IMG/VR virus record: IMGVR_UViG_3300028920_000227
Span: 1 to 27,332 of that record
Reading direction: 5' to 3' (one strand)
Origin: a virus
DNA: 27,332 nt
Position 1 is the stretch's first letter, and each line of letters opens with the position of its first letter. This document shows positions 20,683 through 27,332 of this stretch, in pieces. A model generated the notes under the pieces. That model had not been told where the DNA came from. It saw only the letters and a program-made list of their open reading frames with translations, and ran no database searches. A program made the position numbers and the translations under genes.

Positions 20683-21794
20683 TAGACCGCCTCACGCAAT
20701 CTGATTGCGATTGAATAATAATCGAGAAAAACATGCTGCAAGCCAGGCGCATCCTGAAAATGTACGTACCATGATAACTCGTCTGCGCTGTCCGAAACCT
20801 GCTCAAGCGGGTCAAACGAGATAAAAAACGGCGTGTGCTTGCCAAACGTATGGCCGATGCGTTCGATTTCCAACCTGTCTGCCGCATCAATCACGGCAAT
20901 ATCTGCCGCGCTTATTTCCGTGTAGCGTGTGCGCTGGTCAAAATACAGATGTCCGTTTTCGCTTTCAAGCTCGCGGGACGGGTCAACCTCTGCGCGTGAA
21001 AAACCGCGCTGCACGTTGCTGCTGGTTGGCTGAAACGCACTGCCGATGTAGATATATCCAAGCTTCATAACATCGGCGTTTGCGCCGTCGTATATCTCAA
21101 GGCGCCAATACCGGTAGTATTTGGTTTGATCGGCGTCCAGGTGATGAAAAATGCCGCGTTCGGTAGGCGTAATTGTCTCCGAATAGGGCGCCGTGGGCCA
21201 ATTAAGATCAACATTGTTGCCTTTTATGACCACTGTAGCGTCCAATCCGATGCCGAAAACCTCATCAATCGGCCCAACAACGCCGATAAAATCAATTTCC
21301 GTAGCCACTCCGGCATCGATTTGCACGTATTCCGGGTAATGCTTGCGCGGCTCATCGGCCAGAAACGGGATGACCGAGCGGTTATCGGTGCCGGTAAAGC
21401 CGATTGTGTTCCAAACGGCGCCGGATTGATTGGAAAGCCGGATAACGGCCGTGCCACTGGATCGGCTTATGGTAAATTTGCGCGTTGTGGTCGAGTACGT
21501 GCAGGTCCAATTACTGCTTGTCGCATTCAATTTCGTTTGAATATGGCTGGCCAGGCCGCTTGCCGTGTATTCTCCGGCCGTCAATGTTATAGTTGGGCTG
21601 CCGCCATCGTCCGTAATGTAGATATCGTCATTGACGCCGGCGTCAATAACGAAATTACCGGATGGCAGCCAGTATTTGCCACGGTTGGAATGGTATGCGT
21701 TGGCGCCAGGGAAATCGCTGTCGGCACTTGAAAACGTGGCCGTGCCGCTGTCGAGCAGGTTGTACGCCATAAATTTCATTTGACAGTTAGCCAT
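20682..21794 (-). CDS. Distal/minor tail protein (370 aa)
   Basis: The product follows the tape measure, where the distal tail protein is expected, and begins MANCQMKFMAYNLLDSGTA. An N-terminal module at about residues 45-135, with TLTAGEYTASGLASHIQTKL and KFTISRSSGTAVIRL, also occurs in the tube protein at 25400-26938. The middle contains a discoidin-like beta region (YYRYWRLEIYDGANAD near 225-240) and the C-terminus has HTPFFISFDPLEQ. TAATG coupling at both ends. Confidence 0.65.
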   Translation of the reverse strand: MANCQMKFMAYNLLDSGTATFSSADSDFPGANAYHSNRGKYWLPSGNFVIDAGVNDDIYITDDGGSPTITLTAGEYTASGLASHIQTKLNATSSNWTCTYSTTTRKFTISRSSGTAVIRLSNQSGAVWNTIGFTGTDNRSVIPFLADEPRKHYPEYVQIDAGVATEIDFIGVVGPIDEVFGIGLDATVVIKGNNVDLNWPTAPYSETITPTERGIFHHLDADQTKYYRYWRLEIYDGANADVMKLGYIYIGSAFQPTSSNVQRGFSRAEVDPSRELESENGHLYFDQRTRYTEISAADIAVIDAADRLEIERIGHTFGKHTPFFISFDPLEQVSDSADELSWYVHFQDAPGLQHVFLDYYSIAIRLREAV

Positions 21795-24763
21795 TACGCC
21801 GCCGTCCTTGCATTAACTCGATTTGTCTCAAGTATCAATTCCGCAAACGTCCTGCCGTCAAGCGTTGCCGTTGCCGTTGTTGATTGCGGCTGTTCCAAAA
21901 GGTTTACAATACGTGCAAGCAGGGCGTCTGAAATTGAGCCTGGAGTACTACCGCCCATGTTGTCGATTGCATCAAACAGGTTTTTGGTTGTTGACGGCGG
22001 GACGACAAGCTCACCACTTGTCAGGTTCGCCCTGAATGAATCGTTTGGAAATCCTGGCGGGACCATGCCGCCAGACGCCCAATCAACGCCCAAAATGTCC
22101 TCGACAAATGTTTCGCCGCCGCCGCGTATGCCAAGATCACCGCCACCACTAACGGTCGTGGCGCGGTTTATATTATCAACAACCCAATCGAAAACCTCTG
22201 TTAATTTGCGCCTGAATGATGTTAGCACTTCGCCCAAATTAGATAGGAATTTATTGCCGACGTTCGTAAAACCTTCGCGCCATCTTGCCGCTTCCTCACG
22301 CCAACCTATAAAAAACTCGTCCCACCGTTCATTTAGTTTTCCAAAAGTAACGCGCTCAAGCTCTGCGCGCCAAAACGCTACAATGTTAACGGCGCCGCGC
22401 ACAAACGCCAATGCCAAGGCTATTCCAACCCTTGGGATTACCCTGATCAACCCGTCCACAATTCGGACAAGGCCACCTTGAAAAATCAAAACATCAATGA
22501 GCCGATCCACGAGATAAGGAAGCGCCTCAATTAAACCTTCCACGATGTTGACTACGGCGTCTGGCAAAAATTCCACAAAAGCGTCTATCTGTTTTTTTGC
22601 GGCGTCAGGGCCTTGTGTTAGTGATGCAAACAGCGGTCCAAGTGCTGCGCCCAACCCTGGAACGCCAAGTGCGCCGCCGATGCCTTCGGCAATCAGGCTG
22701 AATATTTGCGTTGCTGCTTTTTTTGCGGCCGAAACACCGTCATTGAAAATAGCTGAAATTGCGCTTGCACCAGCACCAATAGCGGCAACAACACCTTTGC
22801 TTGTCTCATCGGCTGCATTTTCGCCGCCTTCTTTTCCAGCCGCGCCAAACATTGAAGCAATTTTATCACTAACGGCATCAATTGCACTTGTGAAAGCCGA
22901 AGCAATTTTATCTGTTAACGATTGCTCAATATCTTTACCGCCAAAAATATCGCCAAACGATCCGGCACCAGGCTTGAAAGCGCCAACCGCTTCAAGTTTG
23001 CCGACCAGTTTATCAAGCTCATCATTTGCGTCCTGGCCGGCGCCGAACACGCCTTTTAACGCGTCAATAAGCTGGCCAAGAAATCCGCCATCTATATCAA
23101 GGTCTTTTTCGGTTGTTTTTTGCAGTTCGTCTATTTGTTTTTTTGTTGCAACAATTGATTTTTTAAGGTCTGATATGGCCTCATCGTTTTTGATAACAAC
23201 GGTTTTCATTCTGCCAAATGCGTCTGGAACCTCGACAGAAAAATCTTTTCCGCTCTGTTCAAGTTCCTTTAGCTCATCTTTAAGTTTGGCAAGCCGTATT
23301 TGTGCCTCTGTTAACGCCGAATTATCAAGGCCGCGCTTTGCTATTTCGCCGAGTTTTTCCCAATTGCGTATCGTAAAATCAATGGCCGCCGCGATGCCTA
23401 CAAAGGCTGCAGCAATCAATGCCGCCTTTCCTAAAAACAATGCCTGCGCTACCGCTGCCTTTGCATAGGTTTTGGTTAGACTGCTCACAAGCGTTGTGGT
23501 TTTTGCAATGCCGCCATTGAATTTAACAAAAAGTTTAATGCTGTCGGCAAGGTCAATGGCAAACATTGCTGCTTTCAAGGCAACAAACGCGGCCGTAAGC
23601 GAGGCGACGGTTTTAATAAGCGCTTTTAACAATTTGATTATTTTTGGAGTACTTTTTATCAGGCCCAAAAGTGCTTCATTTATTGTCTGCAACAATTTAG
23701 ACAGCGAGCCGCCAAATTCAACCGACAGGCGCAAAAACAGGGTTTTGAAATTGTTACCAAGGATTTCAAGCTGTCGGCCAACCGCCTGATTGACCTTTTG
23801 ATAAGCCGCATCGGCTGCGCCGGCGGCATTTGCGCTCTGCTCAATTGCATCGCCAAGGCCCTTGAAACCATCTGACGCCAGCGATAGGACCGGGACAAGC
23901 GCTTCCTGTGCGCCAAGGATGCGTAAAAGTGCCTCGCTATTGCCGTCTACCGATTCAACCGCGTCCTTTAAAAACCGCGTCAGCCCTTTGGCCTGCAACG
24001 CCTGGAGTGAAAACGCCTCGGCAACATCTGCCGATTCATTTTTAAGGTTGGCTTGTGTGCGGATAAGCGCCGAAAAAAGCGCCCGCAGGCCGGTTGTGGC
24101 CTTGTTTGTTGCAATGCCTTTGGTTGTCAGTGCCGCAATCGCCGCTGTTGTATCAGAAAACGATACGCCAAGCGCCTTTGACACGGGCAATGTGTCGCCA
24201 AGACTGCCGGCCAACTCTGATACGTTCGTTTTGCCAAGCTGAACCGCCTTGAAAAGTGCATCTGATGCCTGTTCGGCCGTTAGGTTTGCGTCCTTGTAGA
24301 CGTTCAAAGCCGTTGTAATGATGTCGATTGATTCGCCAGTGCCGGCAAGGCCGCCGATTGCCAGTTTGTTTGCTGCAATCAGTGCCTTGTTGGCCTCGGT
24401 CGCGTCCGTGATGCCTGCGGAAATGATCTGATAAAACGCTTTTGCCTGGTCTGTTGGCGCCTTGCCAAACTGCGCAGCGGTTGAAATCAGCGATTTCGAC
24501 AGTGATTCAACGCTTCCAACGCTTTCATCGGCAATGGTCGTGATTTCGGTTACGGCGTCAGAAAACCCGGCAAGCTGCTGTGTCAATTCGCGCAGTGCCA
24601 GGCCGCCGGCAACAGCTGAGCCGATGCCGAGAAATGCGGTTTTCAGGCCGCTAAGCGCCGTTTCAACGCCGCCAATCGACCGAACAGCGGATTTTCCAAA
24701 ATCTACAATCTGTTTTTCGGCCGCTTTGTTTTTGGCATTGATTACAAGGTCAACTGTCGCCAT
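21794..24763 (-). CDS. Tape measure protein
   Basis: The 989-residue product spans the tail lumen and sets tail length; the usual 1.5 angstrom per residue gives roughly 150 nm. The first 330 residues match the TP901/PhageMin-type tape measure domain, e.g. AFYQIISAGITDATEANKAL, LGDTLPVSKALGVSFSDTTA and ATTGLRALFSALIRTQANL. Long helices, hydrophobic segments (KAALIAAAFVGIAAAIDF near 445-462) and a Gly-rich helix region follow. The C-terminus has GGMVPPGFPNDSFRANLTSG, a common tape-measure ending. The ATG at 24763 follows AAAAGG and overlaps nothing, 0 bases after the chaperone stop. Confidence 0.93.
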   Translation of the reverse strand: MATVDLVINAKNKAAEKQIVDFGKSAVRSIGGVETALSGLKTAFLGIGSAVAGGLALRELTQQLAGFSDAVTEITTIADESVGSVESLSKSLISTAAQFGKAPTDQAKAFYQIISAGITDATEANKALIAANKLAIGGLAGTGESIDIITTALNVYKDANLTAEQASDALFKAVQLGKTNVSELAGSLGDTLPVSKALGVSFSDTTAAIAALTTKGIATNKATTGLRALFSALIRTQANLKNESADVAEAFSLQALQAKGLTRFLKDAVESVDGNSEALLRILGAQEALVPVLSLASDGFKGLGDAIEQSANAAGAADAAYQKVNQAVGRQLEILGNNFKTLFLRLSVEFGGSLSKLLQTINEALLGLIKSTPKIIKLLKALIKTVASLTAAFVALKAAMFAIDLADSIKLFVKFNGGIAKTTTLVSSLTKTYAKAAVAQALFLGKAALIAAAFVGIAAAIDFTIRNWEKLGEIAKRGLDNSALTEAQIRLAKLKDELKELEQSGKDFSVEVPDAFGRMKTVVIKNDEAISDLKKSIVATKKQIDELQKTTEKDLDIDGGFLGQLIDALKGVFGAGQDANDELDKLVGKLEAVGAFKPGAGSFGDIFGGKDIEQSLTDKIASAFTSAIDAVSDKIASMFGAAGKEGGENAADETSKGVVAAIGAGASAISAIFNDGVSAAKKAATQIFSLIAEGIGGALGVPGLGAALGPLFASLTQGPDAAKKQIDAFVEFLPDAVVNIVEGLIEALPYLVDRLIDVLIFQGGLVRIVDGLIRVIPRVGIALALAFVRGAVNIVAFWRAELERVTFGKLNERWDEFFIGWREEAARWREGFTNVGNKFLSNLGEVLTSFRRKLTEVFDWVVDNINRATTVSGGGDLGIRGGGETFVEDILGVDWASGGMVPPGFPNDSFRANLTSGELVVPPSTTKNLFDAIDNMGGSTPGSISDALLARIVNLLEQPQSTTATATLDGRTFAELILETNRVNARTAA

Positions 24764-25308
24764 TTACCTTTTCCTTGCCTGCCTTTTTTTCATTTCCGCC
24801 TGCTCGGTCTTGTCGATTTCGGTGCTGATAATCATGAAAGCCTGCATTTTCAGGTCATCAATCGCGCCAAAATCCTCTCTATATCCAAGTTTTGCCATCC
24901 GTTGCCGACACACAAACTCCTCAATCCATGGTGCCGCCTTGCCGGTCACAGGTACGCCTTTATACGCCGCCCGTGCTCCGGCTTTCAATGCGGCGGTTAG
25001 GCGTTTCCCAACGGGATACCGCCCATGATGACGTTGCCAAGCTGGTTGATAACATCCATCCCTTCGCGGCTGTAGCCAAGGCTGTCCAAATCCTTAAAAA
25101 CCTCGTCACCGTAGGACAGGTCTACGGATTTAACCTGTTTTTCAACAAGCTCAATTACCTTTGAGCCGGTTTCAAGGCCGACGCTGGCCTCGTCCTTGAT
25201 GCCCATTTCCTGCATGATCGAAATCCGCTCTTTATAGTTTGGGATTTCAACTTCAACCTTGCCGGTAAATCCGCTGTCCTCGGCCGGATGCCACTTAAAA
25301 ACTTTCAT
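24764..25308 (-). CDS. Tail assembly chaperone GT, made by -1 frameshift
   Basis: Reading starts at the G ATG (25308), slips -1 at GGGAAAC (25003-25009) and continues to the stop at 24764-24766, giving about 181 residues. The added part contains RLTAALKAGARAAYKGVPVT and ends in a very basic tail. In lambda-like siphophages the G and GT products, in unequal amounts, hold the tape measure before tube assembly. The T part has no good start of its own, only a TTG at 24988 without a ribosome site, which supports the frameshift route. Confidence 0.82.
24997..25308 (-). CDS. Tail assembly chaperone G
   Basis: This 103-residue product is made when no frameshift occurs. It begins MKVFKWHPAEDSGFTGKVEV and is acidic and helical in its second half, the usual profile. 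A strong TGGAGG site precedes the ATG at 25308. It lies between the tube protein and tape measure, the conserved position of the chaperone pair. It ends PLGNA, just after the slippery heptamer. Confidence 0.85.
   Translation of the reverse strand: MKVFKWHPAEDSGFTGKVEVEIPNYKERISIMQEMGIKDEASVGLETGSKVIELVEKQVKSVDLSYGDEVFKDLDSLGYSREGMDVINQLGNVIMGGIPLGNA
25003..25009 (-). other. Slippery heptamer GGGAAAC for -1 frameshifting
   Basis: On the minus strand G GGA AAC fits the X-XXY-YYZ rule in the G reading frame, four codons before the end of G counting its stop. A shift re-pairs as GGG AAA and joins the T frame. It is a close variant of lambda's GGGAAAG. Confidence 0.85.
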
Positions 25309-25399
25309 TCAAAACCTCCAGAGTGGTTGGGATTGCGGGCGCCGCCACCTCCAGGAACCACTCCAAACCCAGTGGTTTTGGCAACCCGCAAATCGAAGG
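25309..25399. other. Structured spacer between tube and chaperone genes
   Basis: These 91 bases hold competing inverted repeats. GAGTGGTT (25321) pairs with AACCACTC (25356), which can instead pair with AGTGGTT (25371). GATTGCGGG (25331) pairs with CCCGCAAATC (25385) with one bulge. No T-run follows on the minus strand. It may tune expression downstream of the highly expressed tube gene. Confidence 0.45.
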
Positions 25400-26938
25400 C
25401 TAAACAAAACTCAGGTAAACCTCGCCGTTACCTTCGTCATCAACAAAGGCCGTAAACTCAGCCGTGAAACCTACCAGGCCGTCCTGATCCTCAATCGGCG
25501 TAAGGCTGGAAATGGTTGTGGTCGGCAGATACCAGCACAGGCATTTGCCAGGCACCCAGTTGCCGCCGGATTTTTCCCCGGCAACGTAGCACAGCCGCGT
25601 TTCGGTATTCTCGCGCAGTTTGCGGAATTTGTCGGCGTCATACTGATTGAGAAGCGCCGTGACCGAAACCGTAACCGTCCTGGCATTGATCACGCTGCCT
25701 GATTTGCCGCTGGCTGCGCAGATTGAATTGATATCCGTTTTCGGTGTATCAATGTTGATCGAAAAACTGCTGGCATCCACGCAAAGGTTGTCGCTTGCAT
25801 CGTCGCCAATCATAAGCCTGTTGGCCTTTGCCGCCAGCGGGTCCGCATCGTCAAACGAAACCGAGCCAACCGGGTTGCTGAAATCCTGTGCACTACCGGC
25901 AATGTAGGAAGTTGATCCGGTATCGTCGGCGCTATCGTCAAAACCGAGCAGCGTTCCGATATGCTCGTCCGTGTTGTCGCTGCCGCTGGTGCCTGTTTTC
26001 CATAGCAGGCTGAGCACGGTGCTGGTGCTGGTGCTGATTGTGAATTTGCCGGTGCTGTCGCTGTAGATACAGGCGAAGGTTTCGGCCGTATCGGCTGCGT
26101 TCATGGCGCTGGCTATTGCATCTGCAAGCTCGTGCGGGTCTTTCCAGGTTTTCGCCTCGACAGTCACAGCATACGTGCCGTTGTCGCTGGTGAAATCCAG
26201 GTTGTAATCGCTGCTGGTCGTTTCGATCGGATCGAAGTAGTAGCCAACACCTTCAAGGCTAAATTCCTGGTTGATAAGCTGCCCGGCTTCAACCGACATG
26301 CTGTAACTGACAACCCGTGATCCGGCCATCATTTGGATGGCGCCGCCGTTGCCGGCATAATGCCAAATCGACAGCGTTTGCGGTGTGCCGGTATTGGTCG
26401 GGTAATAGGTAATGGCTTCGCCAAGCAGGGTTGTTGCCGCCGGCGCCGATCCGGCCATCTCAAAGCCAAGGGTCAAGGCATCAGTTGCGATGCTGTGAAC
26501 CGGCCTGATTTCGTAGCCGCCGCTGGCCTTGATCATGACAGCCTGGCCGCGCATATAGGTTGCGCCTTCGCCGCTGTCAACATTCAGGACCGCCGTGGTC
26601 GAACCGGCAACAAGGTCATGCTCCACGCCGGCGTCATCTTCGGCGCCAAAAAGCGCCTTGAGAAGGCTTGAGCCGTAGTTGGGCGCATCGCCTTCCGTGC
26701 CGCTGTGTTTCAGGTACAGCGAAAAGCTGGACGTCGGCGATTCGGAGCCGACAATCGGCTTCGCAGGACCGAGCGAGTTTTTCAGTTCGGCATTTTCCAG
26801 CGATTCAAACGCCGGTTCCATGCTGACGTCATCCTCGATTGGTAAAAATTCTGCTGCTGCTGACGGCTTGACCGGCGTACCTTCCGTCGATTCGACAACA
26901 GCCGCCAGGACGCTACTGCGTGTGGTAATGGTTGTCAT
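25400..26938 (-). CDS. Major tail (tube) protein
   Basis: The 512-residue product begins MTTITTRSSVLAAVVESTEG and later has the TPVKPSAAAEFLPI start typical of siphophage tube proteins. It polymerises into the tail tube. It is longer than most tube proteins because of an inserted module at about residues 245-350, with HELADAIASAMNAAD and GKFTISTSTSTVLSLLW. A similar module occurs in the distal tail protein. The C-terminal part, TEFTAFVDDEGNGEVYLSFV region, closes the tube fold. TTAGGAG lies before the ATG at 26938. Chaperone and tape measure follow, the conserved order. Confidence 0.82.
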   Translation of the reverse strand: MTTITTRSSVLAAVVESTEGTPVKPSAAAEFLPIEDDVSMEPAFESLENAELKNSLGPAKPIVGSESPTSSFSLYLKHSGTEGDAPNYGSSLLKALFGAEDDAGVEHDLVAGSTTAVLNVDSGEGATYMRGQAVMIKASGGYEIRPVHSIATDALTLGFEMAGSAPAATTLLGEAITYYPTNTGTPQTLSIWHYAGNGGAIQMMAGSRVVSYSMSVEAGQLINQEFSLEGVGYYFDPIETTSSDYNLDFTSDNGTYAVTVEAKTWKDPHELADAIASAMNAADTAETFACIYSDSTGKFTISTSTSTVLSLLWKTGTSGSDNTDEHIGTLLGFDDSADDTGSTSYIAGSAQDFSNPVGSVSFDDADPLAAKANRLMIGDDASDNLCVDASSFSINIDTPKTDINSICAASGKSGSVINARTVTVSVTALLNQYDADKFRKLRENTETRLCYVAGEKSGGNWVPGKCLCWYLPTTTISSLTPIEDQDGLVGFTAEFTAFVDDEGNGEVYLSFV

Positions 26939-26949
26939 GTTTCAAACTC

Positions 26950-27332
26950 CTAACAATTAACGTTTTCGAGATATTCGACGGTTACTGTCGTTTCGATTAG
27001 AAAATACTTGGCCCTATCGGATTCCAAGTACTCCAATCCGCCGTCATTGATTAACACGGTTTTACCCGCGTTGCCGTTCAGTGTTGGGTTTTCCTCAATG
27101 GCTTTCAGCACGGTATCGAAATCCTCAAGGATTTGCTTTTCAACCGTCTGCCGCGCCTCGGTGTTGGTGCTGGTTGTCATCAATTCGCGTGTTAGAAAAA
27201 CCTGAAAATCGCGCTGGTAACTCTTTTTGCCGCCAATTATGCGCTCGGTGTTGTTGCCTGGCCCTACGGCGATGCCGTATCCCTGGCGCAAATACAGGCC
27301 GACGTTTTCCGGCGTGATGTATGCATTTGGTA
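26950..27332 (-). CDS. Tail terminator/completion-like protein (5' end outside the window)
   Basis: The frame is open from the right edge to a stop at 26950, at least 127 codons, with PNAYITPENVGLYLRQGYGI at the edge. The segment GPGNNTERIIGGKKSYQRDF and the C-terminal ETTVTVEYLENVNC fit small tail-terminator or minor tail proteins that lie just before the tube gene in siphophages. The assignment is by position and size. A TTG at 27291 is open but not convincing as a start because conserved-looking sequence continues upstream. Confidence 0.6.
   Translation of the reverse strand, partial: PNAYITPENVGLYLRQGYGIAVGPGNNTERIIGGKKSYQRDFQVFLTRELMTTSTNTEARQTVEKQILEDFDTVLKAIEENPTLNGNAGKTVLINDGGLEYLESDRAKYFLIETTVTVEYLENVNC

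Noticed and set aside
21780-22481. 233-aa plus-strand ORF opposite the tape measure C-terminus
   Set aside because: Antisense shadow with biased composition; the minus strand carries a clear gene.
22545-23468. 307-aa plus-strand ORF opposite the tape measure gene
   Set aside because: Ser/Ala/Pro-rich shadow of the helical tape measure codons; no start signal and no domain.

Overview
This window is about three quarters of a tailed-phage (Caudoviricetes, siphovirus-like) genome. The markers are terminase small and large subunits, the start of a portal gene, a lambda-type tail chaperone pair with a -1 frameshift site, a long tape measure protein, tail tip proteins and a fibre. It also has its own primase/helicase and recombination set. 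No integrase, repressor, rRNA or tRNA was seen. Shine-Dalgarno sites (AAAGG/GGAG type), a sigma-54-type promoter and a lipoprotein-like signal fit a bacterial, probably Gram-negative, host; the genus cannot be told from sequence alone. Portal runs off the left edge and a tail-terminator-like gene runs off the right edge, both leftward. The missing head genes therefore lie outside, and the window is a circularly permuted slice.

Layout. 1-2520 (minus): 43-aa KLG-type protein, TerS, a strong terminator, TerL, portal. 2557-5653 (minus): PD-(D/E)XK-like nuclease, small HNH nuclease, and a ParB-domain/beta-class DNA methyltransferase interrupted by an HNH endonuclease ORF read in another frame. 5654-5994: no gene, but ten copies of TGGAACA arranged as a large dyad around an AT-rich centre, a candidate replication origin. 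5995-8128 (minus): AEP-like primase overlapping an SF3 helicase. 8129-8428: leader and hairpins. 8429-11460 (minus): small genes, RuvC-like resolvase (apparent frameshift at its start), SSB and an M15 peptidase endolysin candidate. 11534-13547 (plus, divergent): RHH protein, DEDDy exonuclease, unknown protein, Sak4-like ATPase, terminator. 13548-13813: sigma-54-type promoter. 13814-15851 (plus): small proteins, a second RHH protein, a lipoprotein-like protein and a holin/spanin-like membrane protein, with one small minus gene (14441-14641) between. 15852-27332 (minus): the tail operon, transcribed from tail terminator and tube protein to the C1q-like fibre.

How it fits together. Primase and SF3 helicase could start replication at the adjacent iteron dyad. 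SSB, Sak4-like annealase, DEDDy exonuclease and RuvC-like resolvase form a recombination set, and no DNA polymerase is visible. The methyltransferase and nucleases are modification or mobile functions. The most unusual points are the HNH ORF nested out of frame in the still-open methyltransferase gene, the mirror-spaced iteron dyad, a parS-like palindrome built from the same half-site next to a ParB-domain gene, and a sigma-54-type promoter sharing a 17-bp element with the iteron region.
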